A DNA stretch of 64,000 nucleotides from Ga0077555 sp964500805 (lineage in GTDB: Bacteria > Pseudomonadota > Alphaproteobacteria > Rhizobiales > Hyphomicrobiaceae). Below, piece by piece: positions 44,994 to 53,906 of this stretch. Within the stretch, counting starts at the first letter, position 1, and each line of letters starts with the position of its first letter. Location: NCBI GenBank assembly GCA_964500805.1, contig CAZCQH010000012.1:1-64000 (forward strand), in the 5' to 3' direction. The notes under the pieces are model-generated. The model made no database searches. It was not told the origin of the DNA and saw only the letters and a list, made by a program, of their open reading frames with translations. A program made the position numbers and the translations under genes.

Positions 44994-45050
44994 ACTATTG
45001 ACTATTCACTATTGACTATTGACGACTGACTCATCGACGATTGACTCATC
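44994..45050. repeat. Heptamer repeat array (ACTATTG-like)
   Basis: Consecutive 7-base units: ACTATTG, ACTATTC, ACTATTG, ACTATTG, ACGACTG, ACTCATC, an 8-base GACGATTG, then ACTCATC. The array fills most of the gap between dppC and dppD and abuts the dppD start. Its high A+T content contrasts with the surroundings. Function unknown. Confidence 0.7.
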
Positions 45051-45060
45051 CCACCACGCA

Positions 45061-46011
45061 TCAGCGAAGCCTCGGATTCAACACGTCGCGGAGCCAGTCG
45101 CCGAGCAGGTTGACGGATAGCGACAGCGCCAGCAGCGTCAGTGACGGGAATAGCAGGATCCACCACTCGCCTGAGGCGATGTACTCCTGGCCGACGCGAA
45201 TGAGCGTGCCGAGCGATGGCTTGGTCGGGGGCACGCCGACGCCGAGAAACGAGAGTGTCGCCTCGGAGATGATGGCCAGAGCGAGCCCGAGCGTTGCGAT
45301 CACGAGCACGGGGCCGATGACGTTCGGCAGCACGTGGCGGACCATGATGATTACCGGGCTCAGTCCGATGATGCGCGCCGCCTGCACATACTCCTTGTTG
45401 CGCTCGACCATTGTGACGCCCCGGACCGTGCGTGCATACTGCGGCCAGGCGGAAAGGCCAATGGAGAGCACCAGCACGGAGAGCGCCGCCTGCTCGTGCG
45501 ATTGAGGCGGCAGGAAACCCTTCACGATGCCGAAGATCATGAGCGCGACTAGGATTGCCGGAAAGGTCAGTTGAACGTCGGCGATGCGCATGACGATACT
45601 GTCGATGGTGCCGCCACGGTAGCCGGCCAGCAGCCCAAGCCCGACGCCGATGACGGCCGACAGGACTACCGACGCGAAGCCGACAAGAAGCGAGATGCGC
45701 GAGCCGTAGAGGATCACCGACAGCACATCACGGCCTTGATCGTCGGTTCCGAGCAAGTAGGCATTGCCAGTGAACTGGTTCTTTGCGAGCGGCTGGGTCT
45801 TGCCGTCCATCAAATTGAGGCTCGCGGGATCGAACGGGTCCTGTGGAGCCAGCAAGGGCGCGAGCAGCGCCGCGAGCACTATTACGGCGAGCACGATCGT
45901 CGAGAGGATCACCACGGGGGAGCGACGAAACGAATACATCATGTCGCTGTCGGCTATGCGTGCCCAGCGGCTCGTCCGCACCATTTCGGATGTCTCGCTA
46001 GCTTCTGCCAT
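45061..46011 (-). CDS. Dipeptide/oligopeptide ABC transporter permease (DppC-like)
   Basis: A 316-residue permease with about six helices and the N-terminal domain typical of OppC (FRRSPVVILSTIVLAVIVLA, then LGTDDQGRDVLS). The EAA-type loop is RIIGLSPVIIMVRHVLPNVI. It starts at ATG 46011, 4 bases after the dppB stop, so the two permease genes are tightly linked. Confidence 0.92.
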   Translation of the reverse strand: MAEASETSEMVRTSRWARIADSDMMYSFRRSPVVILSTIVLAVIVLAALLAPLLAPQDPFDPASLNLMDGKTQPLAKNQFTGNAYLLGTDDQGRDVLSVILYGSRISLLVGFASVVLSAVIGVGLGLLAGYRGGTIDSIVMRIADVQLTFPAILVALMIFGIVKGFLPPQSHEQAALSVLVLSIGLSAWPQYARTVRGVTMVERNKEYVQAARIIGLSPVIIMVRHVLPNVIGPVLVIATLGLALAIISEATLSFLGVGVPPTKPSLGTLIRVGQEYIASGEWWILLFPSLTLLALSLSVNLLGDWLRDVLNPRLR

Positions 46012-46015
46012 TTGA

Positions 46016-46999
46016 TCAATGCCCGGCCACGATGCGGTCTATGCGCAACCGCGGATCGACCGCGTAATAAAGGAGATCCACCACCAGATTGATGATGACG
46101 AACAGCAGCGCCACCAGCAGCAGGTAGGTCGACATCACGGGGATATCGACGAACTGAACCGCATCGATGAACAGGAGCCCGACACCTGGCCACTGGAACA
46201 CGCTCTCGGTGATGATCGCGAAGGCGATGATGGCACCGAGCTGAAGACCAGCGACGGTGATTACCGGCACCAAAGTGTTCTTGAGTGCGTGACCGAAGTT
46301 GATGGCTCTATTGGAAAGGCCGCGGGCGCGCGCGAACTTGATGTAATCGGTGCGCAACACCTCCAGCATCTCGGCACGCACCAGACGCATGATCAAAGTC
46401 ATCTGAAAAAGGCCGAGCGTGATGGCCGGAAGGATCAACGACTTGCGCCCGGTCGGGGTCAATAGCCCGGTCGACCACCAGCCGAGCTTGACCACGTCGC
46501 CGCGGCCGTAGCTGGGCAACCAACGCAGCTCAACGGCGAACAGATAAATAAGGCCTATGCCGATCAGAAATGTCGGCAGCGAGACTCCGATCAGACTGGC
46601 AGCCATCACCGCACGGCTGAGCGCGCTATCGCGGTTGAGAGCGGTATAAACGCCGAGCCCGATGCCAAGCACCAGTGCGAACAGGGCTGATGTCAACGCC
46701 AGCTCGAGCGTCGCCGGCAGCCGCTCAGCAAGCAACGTCGAGACCTTGCGCGCCTGTCGATAGGACACGCCGAACTCGCCCTGCGCCGCATTGCCGACAA
46801 ACCGCAAAAATTGGATCGCAAACGGCTTGTCGAGGCCGAGCTTCTCGGCGGCCTGCCGCCGATCCTCGAGCGTCGCCTCCTGGCCGAGCAGGTTGCCGAC
46901 GGGGTCGCCGACATAGCGGAACATCGAGAACGCCACGAAGCCGACCGCGAGCATCACCAGAACGGACTGAGCCAACCGGCGAATGATGAACGCAAGCAT
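46016..46999 (-). CDS. Dipeptide/oligopeptide ABC transporter permease (DppB-like)
   Basis: A 327-residue permease starting MLAFIIRRLAQSVLVMLAVG, the standard DppB N-terminus. The EAA-type loop is ARARGLSNRAINFGHALKNT. The frame runs 14 codons further, to 47041, but those residues are not typical of DppB. The binding protein gene ends 83 bases upstream of this start. Confidence 0.9.
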   Translation of the reverse strand: MLAFIIRRLAQSVLVMLAVGFVAFSMFRYVGDPVGNLLGQEATLEDRRQAAEKLGLDKPFAIQFLRFVGNAAQGEFGVSYRQARKVSTLLAERLPATLELALTSALFALVLGIGLGVYTALNRDSALSRAVMAASLIGVSLPTFLIGIGLIYLFAVELRWLPSYGRGDVVKLGWWSTGLLTPTGRKSLILPAITLGLFQMTLIMRLVRAEMLEVLRTDYIKFARARGLSNRAINFGHALKNTLVPVITVAGLQLGAIIAFAIITESVFQWPGVGLLFIDAVQFVDIPVMSTYLLLVALLFVIINLVVDLLYYAVDPRLRIDRIVAGH

Positions 47000-47082
47000 G
47001 CGCCGATCGGCTCCGAAGTGTTCGATCCAAAAAACAGGCAACCGCGCTCGTGACCTCTGGAGGCGAGGTCACAAGTCAGTGC

Positions 47083-48672
47083 TCACTTCGCGAACTTGAA
47101 CTCCTTCACCCAGACTTGGTTGTCAGGGTGCACCTTCACGTCAAGACCGGCCTTCATGCCCCACGCGTTCACCTGATTGTGGATGGCGATGTAGTTGAGG
47201 TTCGGCTGCACCACGGACCAGATCTCGGCAATGGTCTTGTTGCGCTTGGCCAGGTCGGTCTCCGCCGAGAGCGACTGGATCTTGGCGTCGACGTCAGCGT
47301 TCGAGTAGCGGGTGCCGTTCCACCCTCCGAACTTGTCCTTTTGCGTATGATAGAGGAATGAGAAGATGTACTCGCTGTCGTAGGTCGGAACGCCCCAGCC
47401 GAGCAGGTAGAAATCGACTTCCTTCTTCTGGATCTGTGGGAAGTGGATCGACTTCGAGCGCGCATCGAGCGTCACTTTGATACCGATCTGGCCGAGCATG
47501 CCGACGACAGCTTGGCAAATCTTCTCGTCGTTGAGGTAGCGGTCGTTCGGGCAGTGCAGCGTGACACCGAAACCGTTCGGGTAGCCGGCCTCGCCCATGA
47601 GAGCCTTGGCCTTGGCCACATCGCGGGCAGGGATCGCGTCGACCTCCTTTGTGTACCCGTTGACGAATGGCGGCACGATTGAGCCGCCGGGCACAGACTG
47701 GTCGGCCATCACGACTTTGCGGATCGCCTCGCGGTCGATTGCCATGTTCATGGCTTGGCGAACCTTCAGGTCGGCAAACGGGTTCTTGCCCTTCACATCC
47801 GAGAACTTGAGCTCGGGGTCGCCGACATTCATGCCGAGGAAGATGGTGCGGTTCTCGGGGCCAGCATTGACGCGCATGCCCTGCGTGCCAGCTACGCGCG
47901 CGATGTCCTGCACCGGCATGTCCTGAACGAAATCCACCTCGCCCGAGAGGAGTGCTGCAACGCGGGTCGGTGCCGACTTGATCACGGTGTAGACGATTTC
48001 GGAGACCTCGAGGGGATATGTGCCCTTGCCCCAGTAGGCGTCGTTGCGCTTCATGACCGTCTTCACATCGGGCTCGCGCGAGACGAGGATATAGGCACCG
48101 GTGCCGTTGGCATTGCGCACCGCGAAGGTCTCTTCCTTGCTGGCGAAGTTCTGTGGCGCCTCGACTTTGTTCTTCTCGCTCCACGCCTTGCTCATCATGA
48201 AAATGTTGGTGAAGTTCTGGATGAGCAGCGGGTTGGGGCCCTTGGTCTTGATGTGAACCGTCGTCGGATCGATGGCCTTGATGTCTTCGATCGAGGTCAG
48301 CAGCCCCTTGTGGTCCGATGTCGGCGCGCCCGCACGCTTCAACGAGAACACCACATCGTCGGCCGTGAAGGGCGAACCGTCATGGAACGCAACGCCCGAG
48401 CGCAGCTTCAATTCCCATACGGTTGGATCGGCAGTGATCTTCCAGCTCGTTGCTAGCGTCGGAATGAGATCTCCTCCGATATGGCGCCGCACGAGCGTTT
48501 CATAGATCTGGTGATTGACGTTGTGCGTCGGTCCTTCATTTTGGGAGTGCGGATCCATGGTCAGCGCGTCGCCTGAGCGGGCGAGCCGCAAAGTTGTTGC
48601 GTACGCGGACAACGGAACCGCTACCGTCGCCAATGCCAAGGCGAACCCACATCGCCGGATCGTTGCGAGCAT
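47083..48672 (-). CDS. Peptide-type ABC transporter substrate-binding protein
   Basis: A 529-residue periplasmic binding protein of family 5 (DppA/OppA type). A signal peptide ends near SAYAT. Motifs include LRLARSGDALTMDPH, the family AFHDGSPFTADDVVFSL and QAMNMAIDREAIRKVV. GAGGAGG precedes ATG 48672. It is the first gene of the minus-strand dppABCDF-like operon; the ligand may be a peptide, nickel complex or other compound. The nearby HyuAB and hydroxyacid dehydrogenase genes do not settle it. Confidence 0.9.
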   Translation of the reverse strand: MLATIRRCGFALALATVAVPLSAYATTLRLARSGDALTMDPHSQNEGPTHNVNHQIYETLVRRHIGGDLIPTLATSWKITADPTVWELKLRSGVAFHDGSPFTADDVVFSLKRAGAPTSDHKGLLTSIEDIKAIDPTTVHIKTKGPNPLLIQNFTNIFMMSKAWSEKNKVEAPQNFASKEETFAVRNANGTGAYILVSREPDVKTVMKRNDAYWGKGTYPLEVSEIVYTVIKSAPTRVAALLSGEVDFVQDMPVQDIARVAGTQGMRVNAGPENRTIFLGMNVGDPELKFSDVKGKNPFADLKVRQAMNMAIDREAIRKVVMADQSVPGGSIVPPFVNGYTKEVDAIPARDVAKAKALMGEAGYPNGFGVTLHCPNDRYLNDEKICQAVVGMLGQIGIKVTLDARSKSIHFPQIQKKEVDFYLLGWGVPTYDSEYIFSFLYHTQKDKFGGWNGTRYSNADVDAKIQSLSAETDLAKRNKTIAEIWSVVQPNLNYIAIHNQVNAWGMKAGLDVKVHPDNQVWVKEFKFAK

Positions 48673-49012
48673 CTGAAAACCTCCTCTAGAATACCTGAGT
48701 CGACGTTCCTATCGGGTGCCAGACCTTGAGCCAAGATTAACCTCCGAGAAGACAGCGCACCACTGGGACCTCGGATGTGCCAGCTAGATCTTTGGTTCAC
48801 ACTCTGATCGGTGCATCTTCGACCCAGCGCGACGATCCGATTTATGGGTTTCAATCGGCACAATCATCAGACCAGAGCAGCTCTGGCCTTTGGGCCCCCG
48901 ACCTTGGTCCGTATCGGTGCGCGCCCCTCGACCTTATTTTCGGATCGAGATGCCGTAAGCGGGGCGGTGTCGGATTTGCTGTTGTGCGGATGGCCTGTAT
49001 TTCAGAGGCAGC
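48673..49012. other. Intergenic divergent promoter region
   Basis: A 340-base gap between the divergent binding-protein and multicopper-oxidase genes. It must hold both promoters. I see no clear repeat, FNR box or ECF-type motif; TTGAGCCAAGATTA at 48726 is only a partial FNR-like match. Confidence 0.4.
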
Positions 49013-51379
49013 ATGTTTCTCGATCAGAAGCCATCGGCGCTTCGGCTTCGCGAAGCGGAAACGGCGCGTCGAAACCGGCGCGAGATCGTGGCGGCGGTCT
49101 CCCACGGACAGATTTCAAGGCGAGATATTTTCAGATGGGGACTTTTGACGACGACAGGGTTGATGGCCGCTAAACACGGCCTCAGCCCGTTCGCTCCCAG
49201 TGCACACGCTCAAGTGCCAACCGGCTCTCCGAGGAGTCCGACCTTCGGCGTAAAGAAATTTTCGATGCCGATGCCGCGGCCGGAATGCCCCAAGCCCATT
49301 CCGATGGTGGGGCAAGGCTCTGACAAGGATCGAGTCTATGCCTTCAACACGCCGGGAGGCGAGCATGAGCTGCCAAGCCGGCGGCTCTCCTATCACGACG
49401 ATTTCACCAAATCGAATGGCGCTCTATTCCGCAACCCGGTAACAAACCGCGGTCCGATCGAAGGGCGTCCGCCCGGCGAGTTCTTCGCGCATCAGCGGTG
49501 GACCGAGGAGGACAATCACCCGACAAAAGGTTACATCCTGTCCCTCGCCAAGGCGAGAGAGGGTTTGCAGTTTCATCCGGCATTTCCCGCCCAAAAGGAG
49601 AATTCCGTTTGGTCGTTCGGCGTGCGTCAGCCGGGGACGCAAGGCAACATCAATGGTCTGCGGCTGGGCGGTGGGCCACTGCTGCTGAAGATGCGCTACT
49701 ACGAGCCGGTGATCTGCCGAATTTACAATGACCTGCCAGTCGACCGACGCCTCAACGAAGGCTTCGGGCGCAACGAAATCGCGACCCACCTGCATAACGC
49801 ACACAACGGCGCGGAAAGCGACGGCGCCTGCAATGCCTATCAATTCCCCGGCACGTTCTACGACTATCACTGGAAGAACCTCTGTGCCCGCGTGACCCAG
49901 CCGGAGTTATGGCCATCTCCGGGGCAGCTCGATCGGCGCTGCTCGGGGCCGGACGATAACGGCGGCTTGATTCAAGCACCTGGTGACTACCGGGAGCTGC
50001 TGAGCTCACTCTGGTTCCACGATCACCGGTTCTTCTTCACTGCGGAGAACGTGCACAAGGGCAACTACAGCCTGGTCAATCTATACTCAGGGCCCGATCG
50101 CGGCTCGGACAGCATCAACGATGGCATCAATCACCGGCTCCCGAGCGGCAACAGGCTGAGCTGGGGAAATGTCGATTTCGACGTCAATCTGGCGATCACC
50201 AATCCGGCGTTCGACCAGGAAGGCCAACTGTTCTTCGATATCTTCGGAACGGATGGCTACCTTGGTGACGTACTCGCGGTGAACGGCGCCTACTATCCCT
50301 ATTTCGAGGTGCTGCCGCGGCGGTATCGCTTCCGCATTCTCAATGCGGCAATGGCGCGCTTCATCAAGCTCGTCCTTTCGGTGCAAAAGAGCAATCGCTT
50401 TCCGACCGGCCGCAAGGTCCCCATCTGGGTCATCGCCAATGATGGCAACTTCATCGAACGGCCGATCCAGCTGAACGATCTCGACGTCCAGGGTGTTGCC
50501 GAGCGCTTCGACATCGTCGTCGACTTCTCGGCATTCCGCCCGGGCGATCTGATCAACCTCGTGAATGTGTTGAAGCAAACGGATGGGCGCAAGCCAGACA
50601 AGGTGCTTTCGCTTTCGGATGCCCTCAAGGGAGATTCTGAGGATCCCACGGTCGGGCCACTTCTCCAGTTCAAGGTTGTCGGCTCGCTCCCGAGCGTCGA
50701 CGACAGGACGAAAACCTATTCGGATAACAAGTCGATCGATCCGGACCCAAGCGTCGATTTCGCTCAGAAGCAGGTGCGCCTGACGGACCCAATCCCGATC
50801 GTCACTCCTGTTCGCGTGAGAGAGATCGAATTCAAGCGGGGCAGCGGCGACTCGCGTGACACGCCGGATGGTCAATGTGTCCCCGAGTGCGGGGAGATCG
50901 AAGCGTTCCCGTGGACGATCAGGATCAACGGTGAGAGCACGCATTCGATGAATGCCAACCGCATCTCACTGCTCATCCCCAAGCCCGGCGAGGTCGAACA
51001 CTGGGTGCTCGTCAACGGTGGCGGCGGCTGGGATCATCCTATCCATCTGCATTTCGAGGAAGGCGTTACGATCGATAGGGCCGGCGATCCGATTCACGTG
51101 ACCGAGCGGAGGGCGCGCAAGGACGTCTGGCGACTCGGAACCGACGGCAATCGCACGGTGCGCATTCAAGTGCGCTTCGGTGATATGGGCGGCGCCTACG
51201 TGGCGCACTGCCACAACACCACGCACGAGGACTTCGCAATGATCATGCGGATGCAAGTCCTCGGTGCTCCCGGCACACCGCAGTCCCAGATCACGCCGAC
51301 ACCGATTCCGACCCCGGACGGCATCATGTGGAAGACGCCGGAGATCCTGCCCGAAGGCGATCCACGCCCCCGCGCGTAG
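49013..51379 (+). CDS. Tat-exported multicopper oxidase
   Basis: A 788-residue oxidase with all copper motifs. H259-x-H261 (HLHNAH) and H336-x-H338 (WFHDH) serve the trinuclear site; H675-P-I-H678-L-H680 and H732-C733-H734-N-T-T-H738 with axial M743 give the type 1 and remaining trinuclear ligands. The N-terminus has a twin-Arg signal (ISRRDIFRWGLLTTTG) and a signal end near AHAQ. It is longer than laccase-type enzymes (about 500) and resembles the large bacterial oxidases linked to metal, bilirubin or Mn(II) oxidation; the substrate is not readable. AGAGG lies shortly before ATG 49013. It leads an operon with the Sco-cytochrome and pseudopilin genes. Confidence 0.9.
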   Translation: MFLDQKPSALRLREAETARRNRREIVAAVSHGQISRRDIFRWGLLTTTGLMAAKHGLSPFAPSAHAQVPTGSPRSPTFGVKKFSMPMPRPECPKPIPMVGQGSDKDRVYAFNTPGGEHELPSRRLSYHDDFTKSNGALFRNPVTNRGPIEGRPPGEFFAHQRWTEEDNHPTKGYILSLAKAREGLQFHPAFPAQKENSVWSFGVRQPGTQGNINGLRLGGGPLLLKMRYYEPVICRIYNDLPVDRRLNEGFGRNEIATHLHNAHNGAESDGACNAYQFPGTFYDYHWKNLCARVTQPELWPSPGQLDRRCSGPDDNGGLIQAPGDYRELLSSLWFHDHRFFFTAENVHKGNYSLVNLYSGPDRGSDSINDGINHRLPSGNRLSWGNVDFDVNLAITNPAFDQEGQLFFDIFGTDGYLGDVLAVNGAYYPYFEVLPRRYRFRILNAAMARFIKLVLSVQKSNRFPTGRKVPIWVIANDGNFIERPIQLNDLDVQGVAERFDIVVDFSAFRPGDLINLVNVLKQTDGRKPDKVLSLSDALKGDSEDPTVGPLLQFKVVGSLPSVDDRTKTYSDNKSIDPDPSVDFAQKQVRLTDPIPIVTPVRVREIEFKRGSGDSRDTPDGQCVPECGEIEAFPWTIRINGESTHSMNANRISLLIPKPGEVEHWVLVNGGGGWDHPIHLHFEEGVTIDRAGDPIHVTERRARKDVWRLGTDGNRTVRIQVRFGDMGGAYVAHCHNTTHEDFAMIMRMQVLGAPGTPQSQITPTPIPTPDGIMWKTPEILPEGDPRPRA

Positions 51380-51412
51380 CTACCGATCCGACACGAACCG
51401 AGGTCAAACAAA

Positions 51413-52543
51413 ATGCGAGTGGGAATAAGCAGCGTCGGCCGCGCTTGGCTCGTGGCCGCCCTGGCGGGGCTGGTGCTCAATGCCAATGGGGCAGTTGCGC
51501 GCTGGGGCAAGGACTATCTGCCCAATGTCGAGGTCGTGACGCAGGACGGAAACAAGGTCCGCTTCTACGACGACGTGCTGAAAGACAAAATCACAGTCAT
51601 CAGCTTCATTTACACGACTTGCCGGGACATATGCCCGCTGATTACGGCGCGGATGGCTCAAGTCTACCAGCAGCTCGGCGCGGCGGCTGGACGCGACGTG
51701 CACTTCGTTTCGATCAGCATCGATCCGGAGAACGACACGCCGGAAAAGATGAAGGAGCACGCCGAGGCGTTCCGTTCCGATCCGAACTGGCTGTTCCTGA
51801 CCGGAGAGAAGGCAAACGTCGATCTGGTTCGTCACAAGCTTGGCGAGCGAAGCCGCAAGCTGACTGAGCATGCAGCGCAGGTGATGCTCTACAATGACCG
51901 GACCGGCGAGTGGTCGCGGGACAGTGCATTCGCCGACCTCGGCGCGCTGGCGCTGGCGATCCGGTCGATGGACCCGGCATGGCAGGCGGCGACCGGCGGC
52001 TCAGGTCAGCATGCAGCGCACTTGCGGCAGAGCGATGCCAAGATGAGCGCCGACCTTCCTGGCCAGGCGTTGTTCGTCAAGGCGTGCGCGGCATGCCATA
52101 CGATCGGCCAGGGCGACCGCGTCGGACCGGATCTCAAGGACGTGTCCCAGCGGCGCGAGAGGTCGTGGTTGCTGCGCTTCGTGGGGACGCCATCCCGGCT
52201 GCACGCCGAAAAAGACCCGACGGCACTGGCGCTGGCCGCAGCTTTTCCCAAGGTGCGAATGCCCAACCTGCAGATGTCGGATGCGGATGTGGTGGATCTG
52301 CTGAGTTACATCGATGCCCGATCATTCGCGGCCGTGGCGCCAGGTGGCCATGCGGGGCACGCTGAGCACGACCACGCTGCGGGTCATAAGCACGGACATT
52401 CAGCGCACGAGGTTCAGACGGGCGGTGCCGGCTCGCACGACCACGCAGCGCACGCCCAGCAGAGCCATGACCACAGCGGGCACCACGGTTCTCATGCGCA
52501 CGGTCCCTCCGGCACAAACGCGCCCGCAGCGGCAACCCGGTAA
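51413..52543 (+). CDS. Sco1/SenC-cytochrome c fusion with His-rich tail
   Basis: A 376-residue exported protein. A signal peptide (AWLVAALAGLVLNANG) is followed by a Sco thioredoxin-like domain with the copper pair C70-R-D-I-C74 and a later His (KLTEHAAQVM). Residues 210-305 are a cytochrome c domain with C225-A-A-C228-H229 and likely Met ligand in MPNLQMSD. The last 60 or so residues contain 17 His in GH, DH and HH groups, a likely copper store. It probably delivers copper or electrons to the multicopper oxidase encoded 33 bases upstream. The start is ATG 51413. Confidence 0.9.
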   Translation: MRVGISSVGRAWLVAALAGLVLNANGAVARWGKDYLPNVEVVTQDGNKVRFYDDVLKDKITVISFIYTTCRDICPLITARMAQVYQQLGAAAGRDVHFVSISIDPENDTPEKMKEHAEAFRSDPNWLFLTGEKANVDLVRHKLGERSRKLTEHAAQVMLYNDRTGEWSRDSAFADLGALALAIRSMDPAWQAATGGSGQHAAHLRQSDAKMSADLPGQALFVKACAACHTIGQGDRVGPDLKDVSQRRERSWLLRFVGTPSRLHAEKDPTALALAAAFPKVRMPNLQMSDADVVDLLSYIDARSFAAVAPGGHAGHAEHDHAAGHKHGHSAHEVQTGGAGSHDHAAHAQQSHDHSGHHGSHAHGPSGTNAPAAATR

Positions 52544-52544
52544 G

Positions 52545-53516
52545 ATGCTGCCCAGTTCGGCCACATTCGATCACGACCGCGACAGGGGTTTCGCGCTGGT
52601 GATCGTGATGTGGCTCTGTGGCCTCCTCGCGCTGCTGGCGCTGTCATTTGCATCTTCCGCGCGTGTGCACGTCCGGATAGCCGAGAACGCGGTGGCCGCC
52701 GCACAAGCCGAAACATTGGCGGACGGAGGCGTGCGGCTCGGTCTCATCAAGCTCGTCGCCGAGGCCGAGCGCGCCGGTCGCGGACGGCCAATGGCCTTGG
52801 CATGTGCGTTGCCAGGGGGCGCACGTCTCGCGCTGTCGATCAGTGACGAAGCGGGGCGCGTCAACCTCAATCTCGCGAACGAGGCGCTGCTCGCCGCGCT
52901 GCTGCGCGGTGCGGGTGTGACCGAGGACACCGCGATGCGCCTCGCAGACGCGATCGCCGATTATCGAGACAGCGACGATCTGCGGCGGCTCAATGGTGCG
53001 GAGGCGCCCGAGTACGAGGCGGCGGGCCTCGGTACAACGCCGAAGAATGCGCCCTTTGCGCATCTTGAGGAGCTGAAAGCGGTGCTTGGGATCAACCGGC
53101 AGCTCTTCGATGCGGTGAAGCCCCACATCACGTTGCACTCGGGGCTCGACGGTGTCGATCTCCGCGAGGCGCCGGCAGGGCTGGAGGCATTGCTCGCTGG
53201 CGGCGCATCTGTGCCACTGCCTCGAGGCTTCGCGGCGACCAGCACCGGCAACGCGTTCCTGGTTCGCGCCAGTGTAATCACCGACAGCGGCGCCCATGCC
53301 GTGCGTGAAGCGGTTGCAACGACCATCCCCGTCCGCGTGCCGGTCGCCAGCACCGGCGCCGACCCGGGGTTCGGATTGCGTGCGCGGGCCCGCCGTCCGG
53401 GGACGGAACCACAACGGCTGCAGGCAAAGATCTGGGAGTGGCGCGCAGGCGCAATCACCGCCGCAGAGAAGCTAGGCCTGACCGAGAGCATGGCCTCCAT
53501 GCTCCCGCCCTGCTGA
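52545..53516 (+). CDS. gspK: Type II secretion minor pseudopilin GspK-like
   Basis: A 323-residue protein. The prepilin site is DRDRG15|F16ALVIVMWLCG, followed by a hydrophobic helix. Position 5 is Ile rather than the usual Glu, as in GspK, the one pseudopilin that lacks it. The large SAM-like body includes DEAGRVNLNLANEALLAAL and IADYRDSDDLRRLNGAE, typical GspK segments. ATG 52545 follows the Sco gene stop by one base. GspK caps the pseudopilus tip. Confidence 0.85.
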   Translation: MLPSSATFDHDRDRGFALVIVMWLCGLLALLALSFASSARVHVRIAENAVAAAQAETLADGGVRLGLIKLVAEAERAGRGRPMALACALPGGARLALSISDEAGRVNLNLANEALLAALLRGAGVTEDTAMRLADAIADYRDSDDLRRLNGAEAPEYEAAGLGTTPKNAPFAHLEELKAVLGINRQLFDAVKPHITLHSGLDGVDLREAPAGLEALLAGGASVPLPRGFAATSTGNAFLVRASVITDSGAHAVREAVATTIPVRVPVASTGADPGFGLRARARRPGTEPQRLQAKIWEWRAGAITAAEKLGLTESMASMLPPC

Positions 53517-53588
53517 CCCCGGCAGCGGAGTGGCGCATCGAATCGGCTAAAGGTAGGCTGATGGGTCACTCCTCAGGAGATCGGATCG

Positions 53589-53906
53589 ATGCGGCGAACG
53601 AGCACCATCGTGACAGCATTCCTGGCAGCTGCGACAGCCAACACTTTGGCAGCGACAGCTGATGCTGGGCACAGTCGCGGCACCGAGCGATCCGCCATCT
53701 ATGGTCGCGACTGGTACTACGGCGATCAACGCGGCTGCTACTGGGAGCGTGGCCAGAGATACTGTTCGCGCTATTGCTATTGGGAGGTCGATGGACACCG
53801 TTATTGCCGCGAGCGTCCGCGGCACGCGCGGCCACAAGGCGATATCAGGTTCGTGCCGTATCCTCCGGAGCCCCCGATCTATCCGCCGTACTGGCGCGCG
53901 CGGTGA
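53589..53906 (+). CDS. Small secreted Cys/Tyr/Arg-rich protein
   Basis: A 105-residue protein with a signal peptide ending near TADA (residue 26). The mature part is rich in Tyr, Trp, Arg and has four Cys in CYW, YCSRYC and YCRE contexts, then a Pro/Tyr-rich end. AGGAG 9 bases before ATG 53589 supports translation. It lies between gspK and the prepilin peptidase gene, overlapping the latter by one base. I do not recognise the family; it could be a secreted partner of the oxidase. Confidence 0.65.
   Translation: MRRTSTIVTAFLAAATANTLAATADAGHSRGTERSAIYGRDWYYGDQRGCYWERGQRYCSRYCYWEVDGHRYCRERPRHARPQGDIRFVPYPPEPPIYPPYWRAR

Noticed and set aside
48726..48739. TTGAGCCAAGATTA as a fourth FNR box
   Set aside because: The right half reads ATTA rather than TCAA, breaking the symmetry, so it was not counted.
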